Positions 26,179 through 37,274 of a stretch of 64,000 bases of DNA are shown piece after piece. This DNA comes from an uncultured Cellvibrionales bacterium (GTDB lineage Bacteria > Pseudomonadota > Gammaproteobacteria > Pseudomonadales > Porticoccaceae). The stretch spans positions 1 to 64,000 of the forward strand of contig CAJWCO010000007.1 of the NCBI GenBank assembly GCA_913031145.1, in the 5' to 3' direction. The notes below the pieces were generated by a model that saw only the letters and a list, made by a program, of their open reading frames with translations, was not told the DNA's origin and did not search any database. The position numbers were made by a program, and so were the translations under genes. Position 1 is the stretch's first letter. The number at the start of each line of letters is the position of its first letter.

Positions 26179-29106
26179 ATGCTGAAAAATTTATTTGCCT
26201 CAAAGTGCCACCATGCGGACCCTCTAGTCCGTGAGCAGGCCATCAAGAAAGAATTAGATCAGAATATCCTTGCAAGTATCGTCCAGAATGACCCATTAAC
26301 GTCATTACGGAGTTTAGCGCTTGAACATTTGATCGATATAGAAATACTGAGTGCGATGCTCGCTACCGCCAAGAGCGGTGCCATATGGCTCGCCATTGCT
26401 TTCCGATTGAATGCGATTAATGCTCGGGAGGACGCGCTTCTCGTTGACTTCTCGCAGCGCATGAGCGAATGGGCCGTAGACGACATCGCGACAATCCTCT
26501 GCGCGCAGACAGATAATGAGCTAGCCTATCAAATGCTACTGGCTACAAAGATCCCAGATCTTGACTATCGAATTGCAATCAGCCAATTAAAAATTGATAG
26601 CCGACTCGCGGCCATCACCCAAATGAACACACTCGAAACTCTCAATAAAGTGCTAAAAAATACCAGCCAAAAACTGGTCATTCAAGCCTGCAAAGCGCGA
26701 ATAGAGCACCTCCGAGACGCGCAAAAACATGCGCAACAAACGTATAAAGACGCGCAGCAGATTATTCATTTACTGCAGCAATTATCGAGTGATGGAATAG
26801 AAGACGCGTTTTACGCCACTCGTCTGGCACAACTCGAGCAGCGCTGGGCCGCCATCGATCATCGGGCGCTCAACACAATGGACACTGACACTGCTACCGA
26901 CACTGCTACCGACACTGACACTGGTACCGACAGTTCAACGATGACGCACGCTTACCGAAGTGCTCTTGAGCGATGCCAGGTCGTACAAACCGATCAACAA
27001 CAGCGACTTATCCGCCAAGCAGAAGAACAGCGACAGGCCGCTCTGCAAACCGAACTCTGCGAACAACTGCAAGCATTAACACGGCACGCAATGGATGTAC
27101 CGCTATCTGCATCGGGTATCGAGCACCTCCAGGCGGCAAGCGCCGACCTAAACGCGCAGTGGCAACATTCACTAACCTGTGCAGAACCCAGTGCTGCTTG
27201 TAAAGAACACTATCTGCAGCAACAACAGTTACTGGCGGAACAATTTGACGCTTGGCGACGTCTCACAGACTTTGAGCACCAAGTGAAGGCCCTCTGCGTA
27301 ATGCCACCAGAGGCGACTTACGAGGCACAACGGGATTGGCTAAAAAGTGCGCGTCGTATACAGTCTGGGATAAATTGGCCGAACGAATTACAACGACCCC
27401 GCTCGCTATCAGATGCACGCGATATGATTGCTAATGTGGACAAAAAGCAGCGAACAGTCAGCCAGCAAGCCAACAAAAAAGTACAGGCGATCCGTCAGAA
27501 AATCGTTACGCTTCAGCGCCATTGCCAGAACCGAGATCTGGCTGCGGCCAATAAATTAGCAGCGGAACTAGAAGAACACGTTGCCGGCATCCCAGAGGAA
27601 TTACGCACACCTCTTGAACGTAAATACGGCGCTGTGCAAGAGCAATTAAATGAACTTCGCGACTGGCACGTGTTTGCTACCGAGCCAAAAAAAGATCAAC
27701 TGTGCGAAGCAATGGAAGCTCTGTGCATTGACGTTCTTGAACCCCTCGAGCAGGCTAAACGTATCCGGGCGCTAGAAGAAGATTGGCGAAAACTAACAGC
27801 CTCGCATGCTCTGACCGAGGATGACAAAGCACTCCGTTTTCGTGCAGCAAGACATACCGCTTTCAAACCATGTCAAACGTACTATGACGAGCAAAATCAG
27901 ATTAAAACAGCGCATTACAACCAGCGTGAAGCGCTTCTGGGTGAAATTGAAAACGGATTGCAGGCAGTCGCGACGCCAATCAAAGAGGAGGATTCTCCGG
28001 AACAGCATGAAACGCCTGTCGATTGGCGCCAGTTGGATAAAGATCTGTTACGCATTCAACGGGAATGGGACAAACTGTTGCCTGTCCCCGAGAAAAACCG
28101 CCGCCAACAAGAAGCTCGCTACGAGCGCGCGAGTCGTCGGTTACGCCATGCCATCAATAGCGTCAAACAACGCAATTTGCAAACGCGCCGAGAACTTGTC
28201 ACACAGGCAGAGAAACTCCTCACAGAAACAAATCCGCCTGCGTCGATTGACCAAATAAAGGAACTACAGCGCCAGTGGAAAGACGCCGGAATGACCTTCC
28301 ATAAAGCCGATCGCGAACAATGGAAATTGTTCCGAGGGCTACTAGATCAGGTTTTCGCGAATCGCGATCAAGCAAAGCGCGCACATACCGATGAGCTGAC
28401 GAAAAAGGCTCAACAACTCACAGAACTTATCTCCCAGATCGATCGACTTCGGTCTCTTTCCGATGCTGAACTAAAGATCAGCCATACTGAGTTTGTGCGG
28501 CTTTACAGTAGCTGGGATACACAGACTGAATTACCTCGCGAGACTGCAAAACAACTCCTCAAGCGCTTTGAGGTCAGTGGCCAAAAATATCGTAAGCACT
28601 ATGCGGGTATTAAGCAGCGAGCGTCACAAACGTCATTTCGATCGTTACTGCAAGGCGCCGATATTTTGTCAGAGGCCGAAGCAAAATTTCTGGAAGGTTC
28701 AGATGACAGTATGACTAAAAGCCAGCTTGATGATCTTGCTCAGAGTCTCGACGACCTCGACTGTGACGCCGAAGGGGCCGCGCTATTGGCTAAGCGATTG
28801 GAGCAACTTACCACGGCACGCGCTAGATCTGTGAATGTGGAAGGCGCTGAACAACTACAATCCATCGCTCTGGAATGTGAAATCATGCTAGGGATTGATT
28901 CGCCCGCATCCGAGAAAAGCGCACGCATGCAATTGCAGCTGCAACGTTTGCAAAAGGGCTTAGGACAGGCTACCAGCCCGAGTCAGCACCGTACTGAAGT
29001 ACTAAAGGCAACACATCGCTGGATCGCAGTGAACTTGATAAAACGAAACTCGCGTACAACCCTAGAAGTCCGCCGCGAAAAAATCTTTTCTGCAGTGGGT
29101 CTCTAG
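26179..29106 (+). CDS. DUF349 domain-containing protein
   Basis: A 975-residue, highly charged, mostly coiled-coil protein with several DUF349 repeats in the C-terminal two thirds, seen as W-containing units such as RIQREWDKLLPVPEKNRRQQ, ELQRQWKDAGMTFHKADREQ and LEEDWRKLTASHALTEDDKA. The N-terminal ~180 residues look like helical repeats (SLRSLALEHL, AKSGAIWLAIAFRL). No signal peptide is seen, so it is cytoplasmic. Homologues of 800-1000 residues are widespread in gammaproteobacteria, with no settled function known to me. A short Asp/Thr tandem repeat interrupts the chain at residue ~235. Single gene between metabolism and the SOS dnaE2 locus. Confidence 0.82.
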   Translation: MLKNLFASKCHHADPLVREQAIKKELDQNILASIVQNDPLTSLRSLALEHLIDIEILSAMLATAKSGAIWLAIAFRLNAINAREDALLVDFSQRMSEWAVDDIATILCAQTDNELAYQMLLATKIPDLDYRIAISQLKIDSRLAAITQMNTLETLNKVLKNTSQKLVIQACKARIEHLRDAQKHAQQTYKDAQQIIHLLQQLSSDGIEDAFYATRLAQLEQRWAAIDHRALNTMDTDTATDTATDTDTGTDSSTMTHAYRSALERCQVVQTDQQQRLIRQAEEQRQAALQTELCEQLQALTRHAMDVPLSASGIEHLQAASADLNAQWQHSLTCAEPSAACKEHYLQQQQLLAEQFDAWRRLTDFEHQVKALCVMPPEATYEAQRDWLKSARRIQSGINWPNELQRPRSLSDARDMIANVDKKQRTVSQQANKKVQAIRQKIVTLQRHCQNRDLAAANKLAAELEEHVAGIPEELRTPLERKYGAVQEQLNELRDWHVFATEPKKDQLCEAMEALCIDVLEPLEQAKRIRALEEDWRKLTASHALTEDDKALRFRAARHTAFKPCQTYYDEQNQIKTAHYNQREALLGEIENGLQAVATPIKEEDSPEQHETPVDWRQLDKDLLRIQREWDKLLPVPEKNRRQQEARYERASRRLRHAINSVKQRNLQTRRELVTQAEKLLTETNPPASIDQIKELQRQWKDAGMTFHKADREQWKLFRGLLDQVFANRDQAKRAHTDELTKKAQQLTELISQIDRLRSLSDAELKISHTEFVRLYSSWDTQTELPRETAKQLLKRFEVSGQKYRKHYAGIKQRASQTSFRSLLQGADILSEAEAKFLEGSDDSMTKSQLDDLAQSLDDLDCDAEGAALLAKRLEQLTTARARSVNVEGAEQLQSIALECEIMLGIDSPASEKSARMQLQLQRLQKGLGQATSPSQHRTEVLKATHRWIAVNLIKRNSRTTLEVRREKIFSAVGL
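26881..26934 (+). repeat. Short tandem repeat inside the DUF349 gene
   Basis: A 6/12-bp repeat built on GACACTGCTACC and GACACT encodes DTDTATDTATDTDTGTD, about 17 residues between two coiled-coil segments. All units keep the frame. Such repeats expand and contract by slippage, so linker length may vary between strains. Confidence 0.75.
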
Positions 29107-29235
29107 CTCACCAGCCTGTCCAATGACGATCATGTAGAGAGACGCGCTCTAACGAGATAGATTCCCCATCTGCGTTGAAGCGCACCCGCCGCCTCGAGTT
29201 TGCTCTATTAGCAGAGGAATATGCGCACCGAAACC

Positions 29236-29269
29236 AGCATATAACTGTATATATATACAGTTATATGCT
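29236..29269 (+). promoter_or_regulatory. Consensus LexA (SOS) box in a perfect 34-bp palindrome upstream of dnaE2
   Basis: CTGTATATATATACAG at 29245-29260 is identical to the E. coli LexA consensus. The symmetry extends on both sides to make a perfect 34-base palindrome (half-site AGCATATAACTGTATAT). It ends 11 bases before the dnaE2 ATG, so bound LexA would cover the transcription or translation start region. It matches the box before imuA. Confidence 0.95.
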
Positions 29270-29280
29270 AACCTCCACAC

Positions 29281-32200
29281 ATGAATTATGCCGAATTGCA
29301 TTGCATTAGCCACTACAGTTTTTTACGCGGTGCCTCACATCCCGCCGATTTGGTCAAAACCGCTAAAATGCTCGGCTACACAGCTTTAGCCATAACCGAT
29401 GAGTGTTCTTTGGCCGGCGTTGTTAAAGCCTATGTAGCCGCCAAAAAATACGATTTACAACTGATCATTGGTAGTGAGTTTAAAATCGATAACCACCGCC
29501 TCATAGCTTTAGTGAGCAACCCACAGGCCTACCGCGAATTATCAGCACTCATTACCCTAGCCCGCCGACGGAGCGCCAAAGGTGAATATCATGTTCGCTG
29601 GATTGATATACAACATAATTTACGCAGTGGTTTACTGATCTGGTTACCTTCGCAAGACCTTGAGGACGACACCCAAAAAGTCAAACAATTAGCCTCGTCG
29701 TTTGCAGGCCGCTTATGGATTGGCATCGAACATGTATTGAGCGGAGACGACACGGCAAACTACAACTATCGACGTAATCTCTCTGCACTCTGGCAAGTCC
29801 CACTGGTTGCCTGTGGTGATGTACACATGCACACCAAGCAGTGTCAGGCGCTTCAGGATACCCTAACAGCCATTCGCCACAACTGCTCTGTTATGGAACT
29901 AGGTAACAAGCGTTTTGCTAATGCAGAACGTCGCCTGCGCAGTCTTTCACTGCTCAAAAACCTTTATCCGCCAGCCCTACTAGCCGAAACAGTCGCTATT
30001 GCGGAACGCTGTCATTTTCATCTCGACCAATTACGCTACGATTATCCGTCAGAAATTGTTCCTAAAAATTTAATGCCAACATGCCACCTGCGCCACCTCG
30101 TTGAAGCGGGCATACGACAACGGTGGCCACAAGGAACTGATCCCATAGTACGCAAGCAAATTGACCACGAACTGCAAGTGATTGCTGAGCTCGGTTATGA
30201 GTGCTATTTTCTCACTGTTCACGACATCGTCGACTTTGCCCGCAGTCGTAATATTCTGTGTCAGGGTCGTGGGTCAGCGGCAAATTCTATCGTCTGCTAT
30301 TGTCTGTTCATTACCGAAGTGTCACCTGAGCAAATCGCTTTACTGTTCGAACGTTTTATCTCAAAAGAGCGGAATGAGCCACCCGATATCGATATCGATT
30401 TTGAGCATGAACGTCGCGAAGAGATCATCCAGTACATCTATAAAAAATACACCCGTGAACGTGCTGCCATTGCCGCCACCGTGATTACTTACAGACCACG
30501 TAGTGCGGTGCGAGATGTCGGCAAGGCTCTTGGACTTGACCCACTCTTTATCGAACAACTCAGTCATTCTATGTCTTGGTGGGAACGGCGTGAAGATCTC
30601 ACTGAGCGTTTTAAAGCGCAGGGTTTAGATCAAACAGGCCGCCTCGCAAATTATTTTTATCGCTTATTACAAGAAATTATCGGCACGCCACGGCATTTGT
30701 CCCAGCATGTCGGCGGATTTATTATCACTGATCACCCAGTCAGCACTCTAGTGCCTGTAGAAAACGCCAGCATGCCAGAGCGAACGGTGATTCAGTGGGA
30801 TAAAGAAGACATTGAAGCCTTGGGGCTTTTAAAGATCGATATTTTGGCCCTTGGCATGCTCAGCGCAATACGCCGTTGCTTAGCGCTTATTGAAAAACAC
30901 CAAGGGCAGACTCTTTCGATGCAAACCCTACCCAAAGACGATACGGCAACTTATAACATGCTCTGTAACGCTGACAGTGTTGGCGTCTTTCAGATCGAAT
31001 CGCGCGCTCAGATGGCTATGCTACCCCGTCTGCGACCACGTTGTTTTTATGACCTCGTCATTGAGATCGCTATCGTTCGTCCGGGCCCCATTCAAGGCGG
31101 CATGGTGCATCCTTACCTACGCCGCCGACAAGGTTTAGAAGATATCCATTACCCCAGCGCCGAAATTAAAGATGTCCTCGAACGCACATTGGGAATTCCG
31201 GTCTTTCAGGAGCAGGTCATCCGACTGGCGATGGTCGCCGCAGGGTTTTCGGGCGGTGAGGCAGACCAGTTACGGCGCGCTATGGCAAGTTGGGGTAAAA
31301 ACAGTCATCTCAACCGCTTTGAAGAGCGATTAATTAAAGGCATGCTCGAACGCGGTTACTCTATGGACTTTGCGCAACGTCTATACAAGCAAATTCAAGG
31401 GTTTGGAGTTTACGGTTTTCCGGAGTCACACTCAGCCAGTTTTGCACTGTTAGCCTATGTCTCCGCTTGGTTGAAATGCCACTATCCGGCAGCCTTTTAC
31501 TGTGCACTTCTCAATAGTCAACCCATGGGTTTTTATAGCCCATCACAATTGGTACAAGATGCACGCCGGCACCACATTCACATAGCGCCGATTGACGTCA
31601 ATCGCAGCGACTGGGACCACAGTCTAGAAAAAAGTCCGCATCATCAAGACCAGCCGACACTCCGCTTAGGTTATCGATTAATTAAGGGTATGTCCCAATC
31701 TGTCGGACAGCGCATTAGCGCCTCACGTCGCTCGCCCACGGGAACACAGCAACCCTTCGTCCATCTTCAAGATTTAACACAAAGAGCTAACGTATCGAAA
31801 GCCCAGCTAACGCTATTAGGCGCAGCAGGCGCACTTGACTCACTGACAGGAAACCGTCGACAAGGACACTGGAACATACTCGCCATGACCCATAATAGCC
31901 CACTTTTGGACACCGACGATGGCATTAAAGGAACCTCTAGAAGGGGCTCCTCAACACGCATATCTGACGATAGAAACAACGATCACTTACCCCCGCTGGA
32001 TGAAATGCAACAACTGTATGGAGATTACAAAAGTACGGGCTTAACGCTGGGTCGTCATCCGATGAGCCTGCTAAGAGAGCGATTTCCAATCTTTGCCCGC
32101 TGTAAGAGGCATACTGATTTAAGTGCCTTGGGTCACCGGCGCTTTGTACGTGTTGCGGGCCTTGTAACAGGTCGGCAACGTCCGGGCACTGCGTCTGGCG

Positions 32201-32421
32201 TTATCTTTCTCACTCTGGAGGACGATACCGGAAACAGTAATATCGTGATCTGGAAGAATCTGCAGCAGCGTTGTCATAAAGCCTTATTAACGGCGCAACT
32301 GCTGATCGTAAAAGGCGTTATTGAAACGGAGGGGTCGGTGATTCATGTAATTGCCCACGATCTCACAGACTGCAGTGAACTGCTTTATCAAACAGACATA
32401 CGTTCTCGAGACTTTCACTGA
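29281..32421 (+). CDS. dnaE2: Error-prone DNA polymerase DnaE2 (ImuC)
   Basis: A 1046-residue C-family DNA polymerase of the DnaE2/ImuC type that copies damaged DNA with ImuA and ImuB. The PHP domain opens the protein (YAELHCISHYSFLRGASHP, residues ~1-200). Polymerase core motifs include GRGSAANSIVCYCL (~335), PPDIDIDFEHERREEIIQYI with the catalytic aspartates (~365), and IDILALGMLSAIRR (~520). Thumb/finger motifs include GVYGFPESHSASFALLAYVS (~710). The C-terminal OB domain reads VAGLVTGRQRPGTASGVIFL. The replicative DnaE tail is absent, which fits the shorter DnaE2 form. It has its own LexA box and is unlinked from imuAB by 13 kb. Confidence 0.93.
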   Translation: MNYAELHCISHYSFLRGASHPADLVKTAKMLGYTALAITDECSLAGVVKAYVAAKKYDLQLIIGSEFKIDNHRLIALVSNPQAYRELSALITLARRRSAKGEYHVRWIDIQHNLRSGLLIWLPSQDLEDDTQKVKQLASSFAGRLWIGIEHVLSGDDTANYNYRRNLSALWQVPLVACGDVHMHTKQCQALQDTLTAIRHNCSVMELGNKRFANAERRLRSLSLLKNLYPPALLAETVAIAERCHFHLDQLRYDYPSEIVPKNLMPTCHLRHLVEAGIRQRWPQGTDPIVRKQIDHELQVIAELGYECYFLTVHDIVDFARSRNILCQGRGSAANSIVCYCLFITEVSPEQIALLFERFISKERNEPPDIDIDFEHERREEIIQYIYKKYTRERAAIAATVITYRPRSAVRDVGKALGLDPLFIEQLSHSMSWWERREDLTERFKAQGLDQTGRLANYFYRLLQEIIGTPRHLSQHVGGFIITDHPVSTLVPVENASMPERTVIQWDKEDIEALGLLKIDILALGMLSAIRRCLALIEKHQGQTLSMQTLPKDDTATYNMLCNADSVGVFQIESRAQMAMLPRLRPRCFYDLVIEIAIVRPGPIQGGMVHPYLRRRQGLEDIHYPSAEIKDVLERTLGIPVFQEQVIRLAMVAAGFSGGEADQLRRAMASWGKNSHLNRFEERLIKGMLERGYSMDFAQRLYKQIQGFGVYGFPESHSASFALLAYVSAWLKCHYPAAFYCALLNSQPMGFYSPSQLVQDARRHHIHIAPIDVNRSDWDHSLEKSPHHQDQPTLRLGYRLIKGMSQSVGQRISASRRSPTGTQQPFVHLQDLTQRANVSKAQLTLLGAAGALDSLTGNRRQGHWNILAMTHNSPLLDTDDGIKGTSRRGSSTRISDDRNNDHLPPLDEMQQLYGDYKSTGLTLGRHPMSLLRERFPIFARCKRHTDLSALGHRRFVRVAGLVTGRQRPGTASGVIFLTLEDDTGNSNIVIWKNLQQRCHKALLTAQLLIVKGVIETEGSVIHVIAHDLTDCSELLYQTDIRSRDFH

Positions 32422-32440
32422 AATTGTTTCATCTGGTGCA

Positions 32441-32486
32441 GACAGATATAAAAAAACCGCCTTTAGGCGGTCTTTTTATATCTGTC
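32441..32486. terminator. Strong bidirectional terminator between dnaE2 and sucD
   Basis: A long stem-loop: outer stem GACAGATATA / TATATCTGTC, an A run against a T run with one mismatch, and inner stem ACCGCC-TTTA-GGCGGT. The flanking A and T tracts make it work in both directions, ending dnaE2 from the left and the sdh-suc operon from the right. Confidence 0.92.
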
Positions 32487-32493
32487 TCGCGAC

Positions 32494-33366
32494 TTACCAG
32501 CCCGTCACTTCTTTCAAACCCTCGCCAATATCAGCAAGACTGCGAACCGTCTTAACCCCCGCGTCATGAAGGGCCGAAAATTTCTCTTCTGCCGTCCCAG
32601 TGCCCCCAGATATGATTGCTCCCGCATGCCCCATCCGCTTACCCGCAGGCGCTGTCACACCGGCAATATATGAAACCGTCGGCTTACTAACATGCGTTTT
32701 AATGAAAGCCGCTGCCTCTTCTTCTGCTGTACCGCCAATCTCACCGATCATCACAATCGCTTCCGTTTCGGGGTCTTTCTCAAAAAGCTCCAAGATATCG
32801 ATAAAACTCGAACCCGAAATGGGATCACCACCAATACCCACGCAAGTGGACTGCCCAAATCCGTAATCGGTCGTCTGCTTCACCGCCTCATAGGTCAACG
32901 TACCCGAACGAGAGACAATACCCACCTTGCCGGGCAGATGGATATGGCCCGGCATAATACCAATTTTACACTGCCCGGGCGTTATCACCCCAGGGCAATT
33001 AGGACCAATCAAGCGAACACCCAATTGGTCACAGACTACTTTACAATCGAGCATATCTAGCGTGGGTATACCTTCGGTAATACAGACAATCAATTGAATG
33101 CCGGCTTGTGCGGCTTCCAAGATAGAATCTTTGCAGAACGGCGCTGGCACATAGATCACAGACGCATCAGCACCCGTCTGCGCTACCGCCTCAGCCACCG
33201 TGTTATAGACCGGCAGATCAAGATGCGTCGAGCCACCTTTCCCAGGGGTTACCCCGCCCACCATTTGAGTTCCATATGCAATGGCTTGTTCCGAATGGAA
33301 TGTGCCCTGCCCGCCAGTAAAACCCTGACAAATAACCTTGGTTGTGCCGTCGATTAAAATTGCCAT
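32494..33366 (-). CDS. sucD: Succinyl-CoA ligase (ADP/GDP-forming) alpha subunit
   Basis: A 290-residue alpha subunit that binds CoA and carries the phosphohistidine. It makes succinate and ATP/GTP from succinyl-CoA in the TCA cycle. The N-terminal CoA-binding Rossmann part holds [19 protein letters not shown]. The phosphorylated His is in [20 protein letters not shown], and [11 protein letters not shown] is conserved. It starts two bases after sucC and is the last gene of the sdh-suc operon, eight bases from the strong terminator. Confidence 0.96.
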   Translation of the reverse strand: MAILIDGTTKVICQGFTGGQGTFHSEQAIAYGTQMVGGVTPGKGGSTHLDLPVYNTVAEAVAQTGADASVIYVPAPFCKDSILEAAQAGIQLIVCITEGIPTLDMLDCKVVCDQLGVRLIGPNCPGVITPGQCKIGIMPGHIHLPGKVGIVSRSGTLTYEAVKQTTDYGFGQSTCVGIGGDPISGSSFIDILELFEKDPETEAIVMIGEIGGTAEEEAAAFIKTHVSKPTVSYIAGVTAPAGKRMGHAGAIISGGTGTAEEKFSALHDAGVKTVRSLADIGEGLKEVTGW

Positions 33367-33368
33367 TG

Positions 33369-34535
33369 TTAACGTCCCTCCGCGGCTGTAACAACTTGTT
33401 TTGCTGCATCCGACAAGCTGGTTGCAGCAATAATATCGAGTCCTGATTCGGCTAATTTTTGCGTTCCAATATCAGCGTTATTACCCTCGAGCCTCACCAC
33501 AACGGGCACCGACACACCCACTTCTTGCACCGCCCCAATCACTCCATCGGCAATCAGGTCGCAACGCACAATACCTCCAAAAATGTTGATCAAAACCGCT
33601 TTTACTTTGTCATCAGAAAGAATGATTTTAAAAGCCTCAACCACTCGATCTTTTGTCGCGCCACCGCCCACATCAAGAAAGTTGGCTGGGCTACCGCCAT
33701 GCAGCTGCACGATATCCATAGTACCCATTGCCAAACCGGCGCCATTCACCATGCATCCGATACTGCCATCTAATGCCACATAGTTTAGATCCCAAGCAGC
33801 AGCATGTGCTTCCCTAGCATCATCTTGCGATGGGTCATGCATTTCCTTGAGGGCTGGCTGCCGGTACATCGCATTGCTGTCAATCACGACTTTTGCGTCC
33901 AAGCAATGCAGATTGCCCTCGCCAGTAATGACTAGTGGGTTAATTTCCAAAAGGGCTAAATCGCGTTCTTTAAACATTTTCGCTAATCCCATAAAAATCG
34001 CTACGAACTGTTTAATCTGAACGCCTTCCAGCCCCAGTCTGAAGGCTAAGTCACGCCCCTGGTAAGGCTGCGCACCCGTCGTTGGGTCGATACTCGCCTT
34101 AAGTATTTTTTCAGGCGTCTCATGGGCGACTTTTTCAATCTCTACCCCACCTTCAGTTGACGCCATAAACACAATGCGCCGTGTCGCACGATCTACGACC
34201 GCACCGAGGTATAACTCACTGGCGATATCTGTGCAGGTCTCCACTAAGATTCGACTAACGGGCTGTCCCCCCGCATCCGTCTGGTAGGTCACCAGATTTT
34301 TCCCTAACCAGCGACGAGAGAATTCTTCAATATCAGATTTTGAACTCACTAACTTAACACCGCCTGCTTTGCCGCGCCCTCCCGCATGCACCTGAGCTTT
34401 AACAACCCAGTTGTCACCGCCAATCACGTCCGCGGCCGCAATGGCCTCTTGAACCGTCTCAGCAGCAACGCCCTCAGATACGGGTAGACCATACTCTGCA
34501 AATAACTGCTTTCCCTGATATTCGTGCAGGTTCAT
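33369..34535 (-). CDS. sucC: Succinyl-CoA ligase beta subunit
   Basis: A 388-residue ATP-grasp subunit that sets nucleotide specificity and pairs with SucD. It starts [40 protein letters not shown] is the nucleotide-binding loop, [11 protein letters not shown] holds Mg-binding residues, and [14 protein letters not shown] the C-terminal grip loop. AGGA stands before ATG. Gap to lpd is 74 bases. Confidence 0.96.
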   Translation of the reverse strand: MNLHEYQGKQLFAEYGLPVSEGVAAETVQEAIAAADVIGGDNWVVKAQVHAGGRGKAGGVKLVSSKSDIEEFSRRWLGKNLVTYQTDAGGQPVSRILVETCTDIASELYLGAVVDRATRRIVFMASTEGGVEIEKVAHETPEKILKASIDPTTGAQPYQGRDLAFRLGLEGVQIKQFVAIFMGLAKMFKERDLALLEINPLVITGEGNLHCLDAKVVIDSNAMYRQPALKEMHDPSQDDAREAHAAAWDLNYVALDGSIGCMVNGAGLAMGTMDIVQLHGGSPANFLDVGGGATKDRVVEAFKIILSDDKVKAVLINIFGGIVRCDLIADGVIGAVQEVGVSVPVVVRLEGNNADIGTQKLAESGLDIIAATSLSDAAKQVVTAAEGR

Positions 34536-34609
34536 AGTTTGATTCCTGTTGATTAATAATTACTAAACATTACCCGCCAGAATCGGCGGATAATACGACG
34601 GCTGTCACT

Positions 34610-36058
<1,449 letters not shown>

Positions 36059-36076
36059 TTAACAAGGGTTTATACC

Positions 36077-37264
36077 CTAAATCTCAAGAAGAATCTTAGC
36101 CGGATCTTCGATCAATTCCTTAATCGTAACCAAAAATCGAACGGCCTCTTTTCCATCAATTAATCGATGATCGTAAGAGAGTGCAAGATACATCATCGGT
36201 CGAATCACCACTTCGCCGTCGACTGCGATGGGACGTTGCTGTACTTTGTGCATACCAAGAATCGCGGTTTGTGGCGGATTAATGATCGGCGTCGATATCA
36301 GGGACCCGTAAACTCCGCCGTTGGTGATGGTAAAGGTCCCACCCGTCATTTCATCAATTGTCAGTTTTCCGTCTCGCGCCTTCCCCGCAAACTCAGTAAT
36401 TCCATTTTCGACGGATGCAATACTCATGTTTTCTGCATTGCGCAACACCGGCACCACTAAACCACGCTCGGTTGACACCGCCACACCAACATCCTGATAG
36501 CCGTGATAAACAATATCTTTTCCGTCAATCGATGCATTCACCAACGGAAATCGCTTGAGAGCCTCAACCGCCGCCTTAACAAAGAACCCCATATAGCCGA
36601 GCCGCGTCCCGTCATGCATTTTTGTAAACTCAGTTTGATATTGCGCTCTCAAACCCATCAACGAAGACATATCCACTTCATTGAACGTGGTCAGCGATGC
36701 CGTAGTGTGTGTTACCTCTAACAAGCGTTCAGAGATTCTCGACCGCATCCGCGTCATCGCAACTCGGCGCTCGATTCGATCACCCAGTCGGGGCTCTTCT
36801 TCTTTCTCGCCGACAACAGGACTAGAAGGCGCTGCAGTCGGCGCGTAGTTAACAATATCTTCTTTGGTGATACGCCCGCCCTTCCCAGTGCCCGCGACCT
36901 CATCTAAGTTAATGCCGCGTTCGTCCGCAAGCTTCTTCGCAGACGGATTTACCATGCCTGTGGAAGCATCAGGCAGTTGTTCGCCCATGGGCGCTGAGTC
37001 TTCTGCTTGCTCTATGGGCGCTGCCGCTCCCGCCTCAATCAACGCTACCAATTCATTACTCACCACGATATCCCCTTCCTTCTTGAGGATATCGACCAAT
37101 TTTCCAGTGGCGGGCGCTACCACTTCGAGAACGACCTTGTCGGTCTCGATCTCCATAATAAGCTCATCCCGAGTCACAGAATCGCCTACTTTTACATGCC
37201 AAGTGGACAATGTTCCCTCTTGTACTGATTCTGGGTAACTCGGTGCCTTAATTTCTATGGCCAT
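36077..37264 (-). CDS. sucB: Dihydrolipoyllysine succinyltransferase (E2 of 2-oxoglutarate dehydrogenase)
   Basis: A 395-residue E2 core. One lipoyl domain (residues ~1-76) has [14 protein letters not shown] with the lipoylated Lys. An Ala/Pro-poor linker leads to the E3-binding domain ([20 protein letters not shown]). The catalytic domain carries [20 protein letters not shown] and [16 protein letters not shown] with the catalytic His and Asp. The start at 37264 ([12 protein letters not shown]) matches the family. An upstream in-frame start at 37288 would add eight residues overlapping the sucA end and is less likely. Confidence 0.95.
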   Translation of the reverse strand: MAIEIKAPSYPESVQEGTLSTWHVKVGDSVTRDELIMEIETDKVVLEVVAPATGKLVDILKKEGDIVVSNELVALIEAGAAAPIEQAEDSAPMGEQLPDASTGMVNPSAKKLADERGINLDEVAGTGKGGRITKEDIVNYAPTAAPSSPVVGEKEEEPRLGDRIERRVAMTRMRSRISERLLEVTHTTASLTTFNEVDMSSLMGLRAQYQTEFTKMHDGTRLGYMGFFVKAAVEALKRFPLVNASIDGKDIVYHGYQDVGVAVSTERGLVVPVLRNAENMSIASVENGITEFAGKARDGKLTIDEMTGGTFTITNGGVYGSLISTPIINPPQTAILGMHKVQQRPIAVDGEVVIRPMMYLALSYDHRLIDGKEAVRFLVTIKELIEDPAKILLEI

Positions 37265-37274
37265 TAATCTGTTC

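Noticed and set aside
27821-28258. 145-codon alternate frame inside the DUF349 gene
   Set aside because: Same-strand shadow of a continuous 975-residue gene; highly basic translation with no domain.
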